Shown here: positions 20,901-30,797 of the stretch, in pieces
Layout of the letters: each line of letters starts with the position of its first letter
Position numbering within the stretch: the first letter of the stretch is position 1
DNA from: Xanthomonas fragariae
Lineage (GTDB): Bacteria; Pseudomonadota; Gammaproteobacteria; Xanthomonadales; Xanthomonadaceae
NCBI RefSeq assembly: GCF_017603965.1
Contig: NZ_CP071955.1
Coordinates: 1,984,001 to 2,048,000, forward strand
DNA length: 64,000 nt
Direction of reading: 5' to 3'
The notes under the pieces: generated by a model
Database searches by the model: none
What the model was told of the DNA's origin: nothing
Seen by the model: only the letters and a program-made list of their open reading frames with translations
Position numbers and translations under genes: made by a program

Positions 20901-23900
20901 ACCCAGCGCTTACCAACGGCGTCGTGCGCGTAACCTAGGCGCAGTAAAGGGGCCATACGCAGATCGAGATGCTGCCTGTCCGGATTCAGCTGTGCCTGGA
21001 GTTGCTGCAGGACATCGCCATTTGCAGCATCCAGTACCATCTCCATCAGAGGAACCGTCGCGCGCCGCCAGACGACCTGCACAGGTGCATCCAGGTACTC
21101 CCAAACAATGGCGGTGCGCAGGATATCGTGTCGCGCCACAACCCGCTGCAGCGCGTCGGCAAACGAGTCAAGGCGTCCACGATCAGCAAAAGTAAAACTT
21201 GCGTATTGCAGATACGGATCGCCTTGCTTTGCCCACAGATGGTGATAGACGATGCCTTCCTGCAACGGTGCCAATGGATAGATATCCTGCACATTGCGCG
21301 CACCGCCGGGCACCGTCGCCACAATGCGATCAATCGACTCCTGGCTCAGATCAATCAATGACAAGAGTTCGGGCACGATGCGATCGCACTCTGCCGGAAT
21401 CCTGTTTTCCGGCACTGCCACGTCGTTGCTGACACCGACCACTGCCGCCATTGCCATCAATGTCGGCTTGCTGAGCAGCGATTTGACGTCAGCACTCAGA
21501 CCGCGCCGACGCATCCGTTGCAACAAAGCGACAACCAGCAAGGAGTGCCCGCCGAGTTCGAAGAAGTGATCGTGGCGTCCCACCCGATCGATTTTGAGTA
21601 CCTCGCTCCACAACTCCGCCAACACCTCCTCCATCTGCCCATCGGGTGCCACGTATCCATGTTGCACGTAAGCCTGTGCCTGCGGTGCCGGCAAGGCCTT
21701 GTGATCGAGCTTTCCGTTGGGTGTCAGAGGTAATGCACCAATCTGTACGTAGACCGCAGGCACCATGTACTCTGGCAATTGATCTTGCAGATATGTCCGC
21801 AACTTTTCAGGAGCCACCTCGCACCCATCGGCTGGCACGTAATAGGCCACCAGCGATTTCTGCCCGGTTGCATCGTCACGGGTAACCACGGTCACCTCGC
21901 GCACCTGCGCATGCTCCTGTAGCCTGGACGCAATCTCTGCAGGCTCGATCCGGAAACCGCGAATCTTGACCTGTTCGTCGTTGCGGCCCAGGTACTCAAG
22001 GTTGCCATCAGGTAGCCAACGAGCGAGGTCGCCGGTGCGATACATCCGTGCGCCCGGCACTGCACTTAAAGGATCGGCAACAAAACATTGATCGGTCAGC
22101 ACAGCACGATTGAGGTAGCCGCGCGTGACCTGCGCGCCGGCGATGCATACTTCACCTGCGACACCGATCGGCATCCGCTGTCCGTGTGCGTCCAGAATAT
22201 GAACACCCATGTTCGCAATCGGCCGTCCGATCGGCACACTGGCTGCCGCACCAGACTCCCATCCCAGTGGAATCTCGTACACGACGCAACCCACCACCGT
22301 CTCGGTAGGGCCATACTCGTTCACCAAACGCACTTGTGGCGCAAGCGCCCGTAGATGTTTGACGGTAGAGGCTGGTAGCGCTTCGCCGCCGATCACAAAC
22401 AGCGCTGCTGCAGGGGTTGCACCACGGGCAGCAAGTTGTTGCGTCAGTACTTCCAGATGGGCCGGGGTAATTTTGACCAGACCCAGCGGCTTGTCCGAGC
22501 TAAGACGTTGCTGCAAGGCATCGATTTCATCGTATTCCGGCAGCAGCTCGGTCGTTCCACCGCACAGTAGCGGCAGATACAGGCTGGTCACGGTGGCATC
22601 GAAGGATAGCGATGACGACACCACCGCACCTTGCTGTGGCTTGTAATAGTCCACGGCCCAGTCAAGATAACTGACCAGTGCCGCGTGCGGCACCATGACG
22701 CCCTTGGGCCGACCGCTGGAGCCTGAGGTGTAGATCACATAGGCAAGATGTGACGAGGTCAGGCCTATCACTGTCGGATCGGTGCACGGAGCTGATTGCC
22801 AAGCAGGAGCGTCCAGATCAAGACGCGGCACATCTGCATCGCCCAAGCGCGCAAAGGTTGGACTGTGCAGTAACAACGCACGGGGCGAACTGTCGGCCAG
22901 CATGTACGAAAGGCGGTCAGCCGGATACCGCGGATCCAGTGGTACATACGCGCCGCCGGCTTTCAGTATCGCCAGCAAGGCCACGACCAGTTCCACACTG
23001 CGCTCCATGCATAGCGCGACGCGGTCGTCAGGTTGTAGACCCATATCTATCAAATGGTGGGCAAGTTGATTGGCACGCGCATTGAGTTGCGTATAAGTCA
23101 GCTGCCGGTAGCCACAGATCACTGCAATCGCATCCGGCGTGCGTGTAGCCTGCGCCTGAAACAATGCCTGGAACGTGGCGTCAGGCACCTCCGTTTTCTT
23201 ACCGCGGCTCCACGCATCCACCAACGCCAACTCACTTGGAACCAGCATTTCGAACGCGCGTAAGCGCCGCTCGGGATGCGCTATGCCTTGCTCGATCAGC
23301 TGGATCAGGCGCTCTGTCAGCAGCTCTATCTGGTCCGCGTCGAAGTACGCCCTATTGTAGATGGCATGAAACCAAGCTACACCATCGTTGGCATTGCTTC
23401 TTACATACATCAACAGCGCGTTGTATTCCTGATTGTTGGAACATTTGATCAAACGCGAATGCGTGCTACCGAAACGGTGGACATGCTCTCCTTGTTCGAA
23501 AGAGAACACCACATCGAAAAGCCGGGTTGCTCCACTCTTCATCATTCCACATCCACGCCCGATTTCACTGAGCGGGAAGCTCTGGTGGCGGTAGTCCCGG
23601 CGAATATCCTTGGACAAGCTCAACACCATCTCCAGAAACGTCGACTCTGAATCGAAGCACATGCGTACTGGAGTGACTTGAGCAAACATCCCGATGGACG
23701 ACTTGAATTGATGGCCAGATCGATTAAGGATTGGGACCCCTATTACGACGTCGTCACGCTGCAAAGTTCGGGAAAAATAGATGTACAACGCTGCCAGACT
23801 GACCTGAAACGGCGAGATGCCATGCATCTCCGCGAACACCGTCATCCGATCCAGCAGCGCTAGCGGAAACTCACGCATGAAATTAATGCTGCAGCCGCTT

Positions 23901-24571
23901 TCGACGCTATTGGCATGATGAAAATTTTCTGCAAACATCGGTTCGGGCAGCGTTGCGTATTTCTCCAGCCAATACTCACGATCTTTCTTATAGCGCGTCG
24001 AACGCTGATAACTCAAGTCCTGGTCAATGAAGTCCAGATACGACCTTACCTCCACCCGCGGAACGCGTTCAGCCCTTAGATCGTTATAGATCTCGCTCAA
24101 AGTTTGGATGGTCAGATACATCGACCAGCCATCTAGCAGGATGTGGTGAGCACTCACCACACAATACCACCTCCTGGTTTCGAAGCGGCACAGCGCGATT
24201 CGCCACAGCGGCGTTCCATCGAACTTGAAAGGCATTTCCATCTGCTCCTGTATCCACGTGTCCCGCCATTGTTCGCGGTTCGGCAGCATGGACGCATCGA
24301 CTACGGTCACCGGCATATCAAGCTGGCCGGCGAACGCCTGCAGTGGAATTCCATCGCTATCCACTTCCTGCAAGATGCAGGTCCGTAGTACCTCGCACTG
24401 ATCGACCGTCAACTGCGCGGCGCGTCGGAAACACTCAATATCGATCTCATCTTCGATCTCCAGATAGACCCCGATGATTGAGGAAATGGAATGGCCGATC
24501 ATCAGCTGCTCCAACCAGATCTCTCGTTGCGGACTACTGAGGGGAAAGGTGGAGCGCTCATTGGTGTGCAT
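14978..24571 (-). CDS. Nonribosomal peptide synthetase, first three modules: Cstarter-A(Asn)-T-C-A(Leu)-T-C-A(Leu)-T
   Basis: A 3197-residue NRPS. C domain 1 starts [14 protein letters not shown], as in lipopeptide starter C domains, and has an intact HHILLDG at 142-148, so it may N-acylate residue 1. A domain 1 reads D-A-T-K-V-G-E-V-G-K, close to Asn codes. A carrier protein (Ser1010) follows. C domain 2 has HHLWAKQGD and HHLIGDA (dual condensation/epimerisation type). A domain 2 reads D-A-W-F-L-G-N-V-V-K (Leu), then a carrier protein (~2078). C domain 3 has [10 protein letters not shown] domain 3 has the same Leu code, and the last carrier protein is near 3157. There is no thioesterase, so the chain passes to the downstream NRPS. 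The start is the ATG at 24571 with AGGGAA upstream; the open frame extends 31 codons further without homology. Confidence 0.92.
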   Translation of the reverse strand: MHTNERSTFPLSSPQREIWLEQLMIGHSISSIIGVYLEIEDEIDIECFRRAAQLTVDQCEVLRTCILQEVDSDGIPLQAFAGQLDMPVTVVDASMLPNREQWRDTWIQEQMEMPFKFDGTPLWRIALCRFETRRWYCVVSAHHILLDGWSMYLTIQTLSEIYNDLRAERVPRVEVRSYLDFIDQDLSYQRSTRYKKDREYWLEKYATLPEPMFAENFHHANSVESGCSINFMREFPLALLDRMTVFAEMHGISPFQVSLAALYIYFSRTLQRDDVVIGVPILNRSGHQFKSSIGMFAQVTPVRMCFDSESTFLEMVLSLSKDIRRDYRHQSFPLSEIGRGCGMMKSGATRLFDVVFSFEQGEHVHRFGSTHSRLIKCSNNQEYNALLMYVRSNANDGVAWFHAIYNRAYFDADQIELLTERLIQLIEQGIAHPERRLRAFEMLVPSELALVDAWSRGKKTEVPDATFQALFQAQATRTPDAIAVICGYRQLTYTQLNARANQLAHHLIDMGLQPDDRVALCMERSVELVVALLAILKAGGAYVPLDPRYPADRLSYMLADSSPRALLLHSPTFARLGDADVPRLDLDAPAWQSAPCTDPTVIGLTSSHLAYVIYTSGSSGRPKGVMVPHAALVSYLDWAVDYYKPQQGAVVSSSLSFDATVTSLYLPLLCGGTTELLPEYDEIDALQQRLSSDKPLGLVKITPAHLEVLTQQLAARGATPAAALFVIGGEALPASTVKHLRALAPQVRLVNEYGPTETVVGCVVYEIPLGWESGAAASVPIGRPIANMGVHILDAHGQRMPIGVAGEVCIAGAQVTRGYLNRAVLTDQCFVADPLSAVPGARMYRTGDLARWLPDGNLEYLGRNDEQVKIRGFRIEPAEIASRLQEHAQVREVTVVTRDDATGQKSLVAYYVPADGCEVAPEKLRTYLQDQLPEYMVPAVYVQIGALPLTPNGKLDHKALPAPQAQAYVQHGYVAPDGQMEEVLAELWSEVLKIDRVGRHDHFFELGGHSLLVVALLQRMRRRGLSADVKSLLSKPTLMAMAAVVGVSNDVAVPENRIPAECDRIVPELLSLIDLSQESIDRIVATVPGGARNVQDIYPLAPLQEGIVYHHLWAKQGDPYLQYASFTFADRGRLDSFADALQRVVARHDILRTAIVWEYLDAPVQVVWRRATVPLMEMVLDAANGDVLQQLQAQLNPDRQHLDLRMAPLLRLGYAHDAVGKRWVGVLLFHHLIGDAASVESLLQEMGCHIRGDDDALPPLFPYRDYTMQARLSQQSQEHTAFFTEMLGDVSEPTLPFGIEAPDTDHSTMCKVVKSVDPSVDRRLRMQARQLGVREASLYHVAWAQVLGAVAGQQDVVFGTVLLGRTHGRDIERAIGMFINTLPIRVSLGPVAVRATIEQTHARLSAMLSHEHTSLTVAQRCSGITASRPLFNTLLNYRRTSRERLGGTVLDAWPGIDILGGEERSTYPLSLSVDDLGDGSQLTLLAAVAFDADRLCTYMQVALTQLVDALEQTPDRPIGQLCVVPCDERQRLLGFNATQMPAESHRTIPAMVERQAASTPDAIAVECGHKQLRYAELNARANALADQLITLGVVPDDRVAICVQRSPELLVGLLAILKAGAAYVPLDPSYPSERLRYLLQDSAPRAVLRHAATREVLSGDVLSALPLPAIDIDFVNASDLGTPNPVVAGLDPAHLAYVIYTSGSTGQPKGVMVEHRQLAQLIDWHCTKFGVQAGSRTSSVAGLSFDAAAWEIWPTLCAGGCLLVPAGDNDVDALLRWWHAQELDVSFLPTPIAEHAFASGIMPKRLTHLLVGGDRLRQVPAGLPFAVHNNYGPTETTVVATSSEVVPETLHPSIGKPLPHLRAYVLDAQRQLTPLRVVGELYLGGTAVARGYLGREALTAERFIDDPLHPGERMYRTGDLCRWLEDGSLDYVGRNDAQVKIRGRRIELGEIEVHLLAHAQVREAVVLAREDVAGDKRLVAYVIAQDAQQVPMAEVLSEDLRSVLADYMVPEAFVFLDAWPLTPNGKLDRKALPMPDAAARSLQCYEPPTDALEQTLAEIWQSVLGVERVGRHDNFFQLGGHSLLAVTLVERMRQHGLSADVRVLFGQSTLVALAAAVGNELEVEVPANLIPQDCQRITPELLTLVQLSQDAIDRIVATVPGGAANVQDIYPLAPLQEGVLYHYLAARQGDPYLQSAQLSFDSRDRLDQFAQALQQVIDRHDVLRTSVIWEGLHAPIQVVWRKATLVVSQLVVDWSYEDSVQQLHSTFDPLLYRLDLSTAPLLQLHYVYDTMRACWVAMLLIHHLVDDAATMHVLHAELHAYLSGNGDQLAASIPYRNYVAQARRQEHRAEREAFFRRSLGDFEAPTLPYGLQDIRGDGCSAEQSVSLLETHLHGRLRACAAQLGVTPSSLYHLAWAHVLGQVAATNDVVFGTVLLGRMQAGAGADRAMGMFINTLPLRVRLTKQPVREMVHAVHAQLSALLLHEHAALSEAQRCSGVAPPSPLFSALLNYRSYRQAPLSSERSMPWPGIEILQTQRGSHYPVLLDVEEMEDTVQLTGHLPAGYDAKRLCTYMQVALTQLVDALEQTPDRPIGQLCVVPCDERQRLLGFNATQMPAESHRTIPAMVERQAASTPDAIAVECGDKQLRYAELNARANALADQLITLGVVPDDRVAICVQRSPELLVGLLAILKAGAAYVPLDPSYPSERLRYLLQDSAPRAVLRHAATREVLSGDVLSALPLPAIDIDFVNASDLGTPNPVVAGLDPAHLAYVIYTSGSTGQPKGVMVEHRQLAQLIDWHCTKFGVQAGSRTSSVAGLSFDAAAWEIWPTLCAGGCLLVPAGDNDVDALLRWWHAQELDVSFLPTPIAEHAFASGIMPKRLTHLLVGGDRLRQVPAGLPFAVHNNYGPTETTVVATSSEVVPETLHPSIGKPLPHLRAYVLDAQRQLTPLRVVGELYLGGTAVARGYLGREALTAERFIDDPLHPGERMYRTGDLCRWLEDGSLDYVGRNDAQVKIRGRRIELGEIEVHLLAHAQVREAVVLAREDVAGDKRLVAYVIAQDAQQVPMAEVLSEDLRSVLADYMVPEAFVFLDAWPLTPNGKLDRKALPMPDAAARSLQCYEPPADALEQTLAEIWQSVLGVERVGRHDNFFQLGGHSLLAVTLVERIRQEGIEADVRTLFDQPKLSDYAAAIERVEIVL
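15102..18339 (-). repeat. 3,238-bp intragenic NRPS repeat, copy in the first NRPS gene (module 3)
   Basis: The partner of 8440-11677. It covers carrier protein 2 from its core, C3, A3 and carrier protein 3 up to its core. Its sub-segment 15114-16870 is also repeated at 18333-20089 with three substitutions. Confidence 0.92.
18333..20089 (-). repeat. 1,757-bp A-T repeat in module 2 of the first NRPS gene (third copy)
   Basis: Matches 15114-16870 and 8452-10208. It runs from the C-terminal end of C domain 2 ([11 protein letters not shown]) through A2 to the GGHS core of carrier protein 2. I noticed three substitutions: near 18427 (Ala to Thr), near 19790 (synonymous) and near 19867 (Asp to His). 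Beyond 20089 the C domain is clearly different. Confidence 0.9.
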
Positions 24572-24885
24572 GACGTGTTCCCTACAAAAATAATATGTTC
24601 TCAAGGCAAGTCGCGCACGAGAACGCCTAGGACGGTTACCGATTTTTTCAGTACATGGATAACGCAATTAATCGCTAAAAGGCGCCACCTGTCCGTTCGC
24701 TTTGAAGCAATGTGTTATCAGCCAACCGGCCATGTATTGAGACAATCGAACTGAGATTCCGATCGCAATTTATTTTTTATTTTTACTATAAGGAACGCAA
24801 CCTCAATTTTTTATTGATATTTACAATATTTTTATTTATTTTAGGTAATTATAAAAGGTAATAGTGAATCCTAAGGTGCAACTAA

Positions 24886-25028
24886 TAGTGGCTAACAAAA
24901 AGTAGCGAGCAGTTGCCAGGTGAGTGGCGGCGGCGCAGAGGAACCGCAGTATACGAGTGATATATGCCGATCTCCGATTACCGGCCGCGGAAATATGGCG
25001 ACTGCTCACTACGTTTTGTTAGCCGCTT
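24886..25028. mobile_element. MITE copy 2 (143 bp, TAA target duplication)
   Basis: The left end reads TAGTGGCTAACAAAAA and the right end TTTTGTTAGCCGCTT, flanked by TAA at 24883-24885 and 25029-25031. Both ends carry the inner GTAGCGAGCAGT/ACTGCTCACTAC motif, so the inverted repeats are longer (~30 bp) than in the other copies. It lies in the leader region of the NRPS operon. Confidence 0.7.
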
Positions 25029-25318
25029 TAAGTCTCCTCCTACGCTCATTCTTCCGCTTCATTCACACCATCGATACTCCTATATCTTCGTTGCAGAATC
25101 ATCTATATCCCTAACTATTTTTTTTATGGAAAATGGGATAGCCACTCTGCCTGATCAATCAAAGTGCGAAGAAATTCTTCGGGCAAGAAAAATTTGCAAA
25201 GAACAACACACAGATTGAGTGATTCTTATCACTTAAATTATTTTCCAATATTTTTAAATCAATAAGAAAAAATTAGAATTAATATACCCTGCGAAAAATA
25301 ACTCATACATATGCTTTA

Positions 25319-25462
25319 GAGCGGCCAACAAACGTAGCGAGCAGTCGCCAGGTGGGTGCGGACGGCGCGGAATAACCGTAGTGTACGAGTGGTACATGCA
25401 TGCTGATTCCGAGAATCGGCGGCTCCCGCCTTGCGGCTGCGCAGTAGTTTTGTTATCCACTC
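25319..25462. mobile_element. MITE copy 3 (144 bp, TTA target duplication)
   Basis: The left end is GAGCGGCCAACAAA and the right end TTTTGTTATCCACTC, flanked by TTA at 25316-25318 and 25463-25465. Its interior is in the opposite orientation to copies 1 and 4: the GTACGAGTGGTACATG core is the inverse of their CATGTACCACGCGTAC. Confidence 0.8.
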
Positions 25463-25618
25463 TTAGGCATAGCTATTTTCTTGCCTCTTGGGGATGTCGA
25501 GCCACATCGAGAAGATTTGACGGCAGAGCTCCCCCTTGCTTGGGTAAAACAGTATCAAATTGATTCCGGCACACCAATCCTGGCGGCTCTTGCCGAGAAA
25601 GGCGTTAGGGAACCTCTG

Positions 25619-25633
25619 CCCCCCCCCCCCCCC
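25619..25633. repeat. C15 homopolymer
   Basis: Fifteen consecutive C bases just inside the presumed left end of the IS5-type remnant (GGAACCTCTG at about 25609). The exact length may be uncertain through sequencing error or slippage. Confidence 0.8.
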
Positions 25634-25674
25634 AAGATGCGCAACACTATCAACTCGGAGAAGAAGAGGCATCC

Positions 25675-26384
25675 ATGCAACTGACGTTCAGTGACGCGAA
25701 AGGGTTAGGCAAGCGCAAGCAAACCCGCCGAGAGATCTTTCTGGCCGAGATGGAGCAGGTGGTGCCGTGGAAACAACTGCTCGGGCTGATTGAGCCGCAC
25801 CATACGATGTCGCGACGGCCTGGGCGGCAGCTCTACGCATTGGCCACGATGTTACGGATTCATCTGTTGCAGGCGCTGAGCGATCCGGAAATGGAAGAGG
25901 CGTTGCACGAGATCTGGACCTTGCCACGCGGATGTTGGGCGTAGTCGCGCCCGGCTCGACCAAGAATGCCGATCGCGCGCGACCCTTGAAATGCATCAGA
26001 CCAAAGAAGGGCAATCAGTGATATTTCGGTATGAAAGCGCACAGTGGCGTGGATGCGTGCTCCGGGCTGGTTCACCATGTGCATTGCACAGTCGCCGATG
26101 TCACGATGACGCAGGCCTTGTTGCACGAAGACAGCGTGTTCGGCGAAAGCGGCGACACCGGTGCGGACAAACGCGACGCATTCCAGACCTGCAAGGCCGC
26201 ATTTTTCATTGCTGCCAAACGCTCGACGATTCAAGCCATTAGCAACACGCGGATGCGTGCTTGGGTGGAGCGCTGGGAACACCTCAAAGCCAGCGTGCGT
26301 GCGAGGGTGGAGCATCCGTTACAAGTCATCAAACGCCAGTTCGGTTACGCCAAGGTCCGGCTAGCGCGGCTTGGCCAAGAACAA
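25675..26384 (+). pseudogene. IS5-family transposase remnant (internally deleted and frameshifted)
   Basis: The first ~85 codons (start MQLTFSDAKGLGKRKQTRRE, then MSRRPGRQLYALATMLRIHL and SDPEMEEALHEI) match the N-terminus of common Xanthomonas IS5-family transposases. At about 25940 the sequence jumps directly to VAPGSTKNAD, so the region that should carry the first catalytic Asp is gone. After at least one frameshift the C-terminal part resumes (GLVHHVHCTVADVTMTQALL, FFIAAKRSTIQAIS, VEHPLQVIKRQFGYAKVRL). It is not functional. Confidence 0.85.
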
Positions 26385-26385
26385 C

Positions 26386-26412
26386 AAAAAAGGACCTTAC
26401 GGCCCTTTTTTA
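26386..26412. terminator. Bidirectional terminator of the Gly-Cys-Gly tRNA operon
   Basis: An A6 run, GGACC, the loop TTAC, GGCCC, then a T6 run. The stem has one mismatch, and the T-tract is present when read in either direction. It lies downstream of the minus-strand tRNA cluster, 36 nt past the last tRNA. Confidence 0.75.
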
Positions 26413-26447
26413 TGATCGACTGGATTTTACAATTCGTCGTTCTGAGT

Positions 26448-26523
<76 letters not shown>

Positions 26524-26605
26524 GTGGAGCTAAATTGTACAGCTTGTTTACTTCGTTGCGCTAGCCCTGTCATCGTTGCCTATGATGGAAACGATGCATG
26601 CAACG

Positions 26606-26679
26606 TGGAGGCCTGGGCCGGAATTGAACCGGCGTACGCGGATTTGCAGTCCGCTGCATAACCACTCTACCACCAGGCC
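26606..26679 (-). tRNA. tRNA-Cys (anticodon GCA)
   Basis: 74 nt including an encoded CCA. The acceptor stem is GGCCTGG, the anticodon loop CTGCAAA gives GCA, and the T-loop is GGTTCAATT. It lies between two identical tRNA-Gly genes. Confidence 0.95.
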
Positions 26680-26748
26680 GAAATATCAAACCCAAAGCTT
26701 CCTGCCTTGAAACCAAGGAGACCACTGACACGGGGCTCTGTTTGTATC

Positions 26749-26824
<76 letters not shown>

Positions 26825-26870
26825 TTGGGAGGCAGAATTTTACAGCGAACAGGATAGCTGTCAATAGCTG

Positions 26871-27503
26871 TCAACTGTTGCTTTCAATTTTTTTCGGCTT
26901 GTTGCCGATTGCTGCTTTTTCATCGGCGCGCAGACTAGGCCATGCTGCCTGCAAATACTGGAATCCAGACCACAGCGTCAGCAGTGCGGCAATCGCCAGC
27001 GTCCAATAACCGGCCCGGAAGACCAGATTGCCGAGCCAGATCTCATGCGTAGGCATTTGCCCTGGCGTGACCGAATACAGCAGACAAAGCAACGCGACCA
27101 TTTGCGCGGTGGTTTTGACCTTGCCGATCGCCGCAACGCGCACCTTGGCGCGCTGTCCGATCTCGGCCATCCACTCGCGCAGCGCGGAGACGGCGATTTC
27201 GCGACCGACGATGACTGCGGCCCAGAACGCCATCCACGGCGTCGGATGGCCTTGTACGATCAGGAATAGCGCCACTGCGACCATCAGCTTGTCGGCCACC
27301 GGGTCCAGGAATGCGCCAAACGCAGAATATTGGTGATAACGCCGCGCGACCCACCCATCCAGCCAGTCGGTGACGGCAGCCAGCGCGAACACGCCGGCGG
27401 ACGCAACGTTCGTCCACGTATACGGCAGGTAGAACACCACGACCAACACCGGGATCATCAAGATCCTCAGCAGTGTCAGCCACGTGGGGACGGTCAACTT
27501 CAT
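26871..27503 (-). CDS. pgsA: CDP-diacylglycerol-glycerol-3-phosphate 3-phosphatidyltransferase
   Basis: A 210-residue inner-membrane enzyme that makes phosphatidylglycerophosphate, the committed step to phosphatidylglycerol and cardiolipin. The CDP-alcohol phosphatidyltransferase signature (D-G-x2-A-R-x8-G-x3-D-x3-D) is complete in DGWVARRYHQYSAFGAFLD followed by PVAD. It has several hydrophobic segments (for example FYLPYTWTNVASAGVFALAA). Its ATG overlaps the uvrC stop by one base (TAATG), so the two are translationally coupled. The tRNA-Gly/Cys/Gly genes follow. The pairing with uvrC is common in proteobacteria. Confidence 0.95.
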   Translation of the reverse strand: MKLTVPTWLTLLRILMIPVLVVVFYLPYTWTNVASAGVFALAAVTDWLDGWVARRYHQYSAFGAFLDPVADKLMVAVALFLIVQGHPTPWMAFWAAVIVGREIAVSALREWMAEIGQRAKVRVAAIGKVKTTAQMVALLCLLYSVTPGQMPTHEIWLGNLVFRAGYWTLAIAALLTLWSGFQYLQAAWPSLRADEKAAIGNKPKKIESNS

Positions 27504-29359
27504 TACGGACTCGACTCGCCTGCCGCATCGGGAAGCGCCAGCCCGTGCAGGTTAGCGTAGATTCGCGCGGCAAGTGCGGCATTGACCCCCTCCACCCGCG
27601 CAATCTCGGCCTCGCCAGCGGCCTTGAGCCCGACCAAGCCGCCGAAATGTTTGAGCAGACTTGCCCGACGGCGTGGGCCGATGCCGGGGATATCCTCGAG
27701 CTTGCTGGTCATGCGCGCCTTTTGCCGGCGACCGCGGTGCCCGGTGATCGCAAAGCGGTGCGCTTCGTCACGCACCTGCTGGATGAACTGCAGCGCCGGC
27801 GATGCCACGCCCGGGCGCAGTTCGCGGCCATCGGCCATGATCAGCGCCTCGTGCCCTGCCCTGCGCTCCTCCCCCTTGGCCACGCCGACCAGCGAAATGT
27901 TCTCGATCCCGAGGTCGGCGAGCGCGGCTTGCGCTTGTGCCAACTGACCAGCGCCGCCGTCGATCAGCAGCACATCGGGTAGCACGCCGCTCTCTTCCAC
28001 CGCACGTCGAAACCGGCGTTCGATGGCCTGACGCATCGCGGCGTAGTCGTCGCCCGGGGCGATGCCAGAAATATTGAAACGCCGATACTGCCCGCGCACA
28101 GGTCCGCTGGCATCGAATACAACGCACGAGGCCACCGTCGCCTCGCCCATGGTGTGGCTGATGTCGAAGCACTCCACCCGTTTGACTTGCTCAGCAAGCC
28201 CGAGCATCTCGCGCAGCGCCTCGCTGCGAGCGTGCTGCGCGCTCTGGCTGGTGAGCTCGGACAGCAAAGTCAGCTGCGCGTTGCGGGTGGCAAGCAGCAG
28301 ATAGCCAGCACGCTCGCCACGCACGTTCCACTTCAGCGCCACCTTGTGTTCGGCCGCGGCGCTGAGCGCGGCCTCGATCAATTCGGACTCCGGAATCTCG
28401 CGATCAAGCAAAATCTCGCGCGGCGGCGAGTGTTCAGCGTAGTACTGCGACACGAAGGCGCCCAGGATTTCGTCGGCGCTGTCTTCTCCATTGGTCTTGG
28501 GGAAAAACGAACGTGTGCCGAGATTGCGGCCGTCGCGGAAGCTCAGCAGCAACACGCAGGCCTGACTGGATTGTGTGGCGCACGCCAGCACATCCAGATC
28601 GGCGGCGCGGCCGTCCACGTATTGACGGTTCTGCATGCTGCGCAACGACGAGAGCAGGTCGCGCAGGCGCGCGGCGCGCTCGAATTCGAGGGCTTCGCTG
28701 GCTTGTTGCATCGATTGCATGATCTCTTCGCCGAGTTGGTCGCTCTTGCCTTCGAGAAACATCGTGGCGCGTCGTACCGACTCGGCATAGTCGGGCGCGA
28801 CAACCAAGTTCACACACGGCGCGCTGCAGCGGCCGATTTGGTGTTGCAGGCACGGCCGCGAGCGGTTGCGAAATACGCTGTCTTCGCAGCTGCGCAGCTT
28901 GAACAGCTTGTGCATCAGGCTCAGCGTCTCGCGCACGCCGGTGACGCCGGTATACGGGCCGAAATAACGCCCTTGCACGGCACGCGGGCCACGGTGCAGC
29001 GCAATCCGCGGCCATTCTTCGCGCGTCAGTAGCACATAGGGATAACTTTTGTCGTCGCGCAGCGACACGTTGTAGCGCGGCGACAATGATTTGATCAGCT
29101 GGTTTTCCAGCAGCAACGCCTCGGCTTCGCTGCGGGTGACGGTCACGTCCATGCGCGCGACCTGCGACAGCATCGAGGTCAGCCGCGCATTCTTCGGGGT
29201 GCCGTTGAAATAGCTGCCAACGCGCTTGCGCAGCGCGCCAGCTTTGCCGACGTACAGTAAGGTGTCGTCGCCCGCATACATGCGATAGACGCCGGGCGCG
29301 GTGCTCAATTGCGCAGCAAACGCTTTCCCATCGAAATCGACTTGTGGCCTTGCGCTCAT
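27503..29359 (-). CDS. uvrC: Excinuclease ABC subunit C
   Basis: A 618-residue nuclease that makes the dual incision in nucleotide excision repair. It has an N-terminal GIY-YIG domain (GVYRMYAGDDTLLYVGKAG), a Cys-rich patch (RSRPCLQHQIGRCSAPC), a UVR motif region (EEIMQSMQQASEALEFERAA), an RNase H-like C-terminal domain (ECFDISHTMGEATVASCVVF, LLIDGGAGQL) and terminal helix-hairpin-helix repeats (LEDIPGIGPRRRASLLKHFG). The length is normal. Its start overlaps the upstream NHL-repeat gene by 4 nt (ATGA) and its stop overlaps pgsA by 1 nt. Confidence 0.97.
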   Translation of the reverse strand: MSARPQVDFDGKAFAAQLSTAPGVYRMYAGDDTLLYVGKAGALRKRVGSYFNGTPKNARLTSMLSQVARMDVTVTRSEAEALLLENQLIKSLSPRYNVSLRDDKSYPYVLLTREEWPRIALHRGPRAVQGRYFGPYTGVTGVRETLSLMHKLFKLRSCEDSVFRNRSRPCLQHQIGRCSAPCVNLVVAPDYAESVRRATMFLEGKSDQLGEEIMQSMQQASEALEFERAARLRDLLSSLRSMQNRQYVDGRAADLDVLACATQSSQACVLLLSFRDGRNLGTRSFFPKTNGEDSADEILGAFVSQYYAEHSPPREILLDREIPESELIEAALSAAAEHKVALKWNVRGERAGYLLLATRNAQLTLLSELTSQSAQHARSEALREMLGLAEQVKRVECFDISHTMGEATVASCVVFDASGPVRGQYRRFNISGIAPGDDYAAMRQAIERRFRRAVEESGVLPDVLLIDGGAGQLAQAQAALADLGIENISLVGVAKGEERRAGHEALIMADGRELRPGVASPALQFIQQVRDEAHRFAITGHRGRRQKARMTSKLEDIPGIGPRRRASLLKHFGGLVGLKAAGEAEIARVEGVNAALAARIYANLHGLALPDAAGESSP

Positions 29360-30774
29360 TCTTCTATCGGAACATCACTAAGTGCGCCGCTTGCGAGGTC
29401 GTATCGCAACACAGCATGGGCGTCGGTCTCGGCGATCCAGACCGCGCCAGCGGTCACTGCGAGTCCCGCCGGGCCGTGCAGGCGCCGCGGCAGCTCGACC
29501 GTGGTCAATTGGCCGCCACCCAGACGCAGGCAGCGCAAGCGGCCGTTGCCGGTGTCGGCGATCCACAGCATCGGCGAATCGGTGGCCAAGGCAATCGCTT
29601 GCGGAAATTGCAGGCGCGCGGTGTCACGTGGACCGTCCTGGTCGCCGAACTGCCAAAGGCCCTGGCCGCCGACCAGGGTCTGCACCAGGTCGCCGCGCAA
29701 TTGCATGGTGCGAATCGAGGACCCCAGTGCATCGCAGACATAGGCCACCTGCTGCACCGCCGCCAATCCGGCCGGTTGCGCGAACGCCGCAAGATGGCCG
29801 CTCCCGTCGCGAATCTCGAGCGCGCCGGTGCCAGCACGTGCGCTCAATGCGGCGCGGCCAAGGTGATAACTCCAGATGCGGTTGTCGCCGGCCATGGCGA
29901 TCAACACCTGGTTGTCGGCAACGGCGAGGCCTTGCGGATAGTTCAACGCAGATGCGCCGGCCGAGGCCAGCGGGCCTTCGACCAGCTCGCCGGAGCGCCC
30001 GGTGCCGCACAGCGTGTCGACGTGGCCATTGCGCAAGCTGATGCACCGCAAGGCATGATTTCCGGTATCGGCGACATACAGCCGGTCGCGCTCCAATGCC
30101 AGACCTTGCGGACGCCGGAATGCCGCTTCGCCGACGCCGCCATCGATGAGATCGGCATTACCGTGACCGAACTGGCGCAGCACGCGGCCACCATGCGTGC
30201 ATTCGAGCACGCGGTGATGCCCGGTATCGGCGACGTACAAGCGATCTTCGGTGGCGGCCAAGCTGGTTGGAAACCGCAGCGCCAGATGTGGTTCGGGTCC
30301 GCGCTCGGCCACGCCATGCAGATCGGCATCAGACGGAGGCTGCTGGCCATCGCACAAGGCGGTCAACGCCTTGTCGAGATCCTCGGTCACGCCCACCAGA
30401 CGCTGGCGCTCGCGACCGTAAGCATCCAGCAGCACGAGCGTAGGCCAGGACACGATGCCGAAACGGCGCCAGGTTTCCCAATCCTTGTCGAGCAGGATCG
30501 GCGCACTGACGCCATGCCCGCGCAGCTGCTTGAGCGAGCGTTGCGGCAAGCGTTCACTGTCGAAACGCGGCACCTGCACCACGATCACCTGCAGGCGACC
30601 GGGGCTGCGCGCCTGCCAATGCGCAAGCTCGGCCAGGCGCTCGGCGCACCACACCGAGCTGGCATTGACGAACGCCAGCACAAGCGCGCGGCCGCGATGC
30701 TCCTGCAAGGTGGATGGCCTGGCGTTGAGCCAAGTAGGAAATTCCGGCAGTTCCTGAATCAGCTGGGCATTCAT
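29356..30774 (-). CDS. NHL-repeat protein with N-terminal thioredoxin-like domain
   Basis: 472 residues. Residues ~1-150 look like an AhpC/TlpA-type thioredoxin fold (ALVLAFVNASSVWCAERLAE, then SWPTLVLLDAYGRE). A series of NHL beta-propeller repeats follows (LYVADTGHHRVLECTH, LYVADTGNHALRC, LWIADTGNGRLRCLRL, VWIAETDAHAVLRYDL). The architecture resembles NHLRC2. The usual CxxC is reduced to a single Cys in VWCAERL, so redox activity by the standard mechanism is doubtful. There is no signal peptide, so it is probably cytoplasmic. It is translationally coupled to uvrC. The function is unknown. Confidence 0.75.
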   Translation of the reverse strand: MNAQLIQELPEFPTWLNARPSTLQEHRGRALVLAFVNASSVWCAERLAELAHWQARSPGRLQVIVVQVPRFDSERLPQRSLKQLRGHGVSAPILLDKDWETWRRFGIVSWPTLVLLDAYGRERQRLVGVTEDLDKALTALCDGQQPPSDADLHGVAERGPEPHLALRFPTSLAATEDRLYVADTGHHRVLECTHGGRVLRQFGHGNADLIDGGVGEAAFRRPQGLALERDRLYVADTGNHALRCISLRNGHVDTLCGTGRSGELVEGPLASAGASALNYPQGLAVADNQVLIAMAGDNRIWSYHLGRAALSARAGTGALEIRDGSGHLAAFAQPAGLAAVQQVAYVCDALGSSIRTMQLRGDLVQTLVGGQGLWQFGDQDGPRDTARLQFPQAIALATDSPMLWIADTGNGRLRCLRLGGGQLTTVELPRRLHGPAGLAVTAGAVWIAETDAHAVLRYDLASGALSDVPIEE

Positions 30775-30797
30775 CCAGTAATTATGCCCAAGCCCGA

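Larger units (their letters stand above)
24572..25674. other. AT-rich 1.1-kb intergenic region upstream of the NRPS operon
   Basis: No convincing gene. 24760-24880 and 25080-25315 are strongly AT-rich, unlike the rest of the window. Two MITE copies lie here. The NRPS promoter should be within the first few hundred bases (minus strand), but I could not pick a clear -35/-10 pair. Bases 25466-25607 carry a ~47-codon open stretch of normal composition (contains AELPLAWVKQ), perhaps a gene fragment that I cannot identify. A C15 run and the likely left end of an IS remnant close the region. Confidence 0.6.

Noticed and set aside
24964..25218. Open frame with a 30-codon end starting at the ATG at 25126 (contains IATLPDQSKCEEILRARKI)
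   Set aside because: Too short, lies between two MITEs in AT-rich DNA, and matches nothing I know. Possibly a gene fragment.
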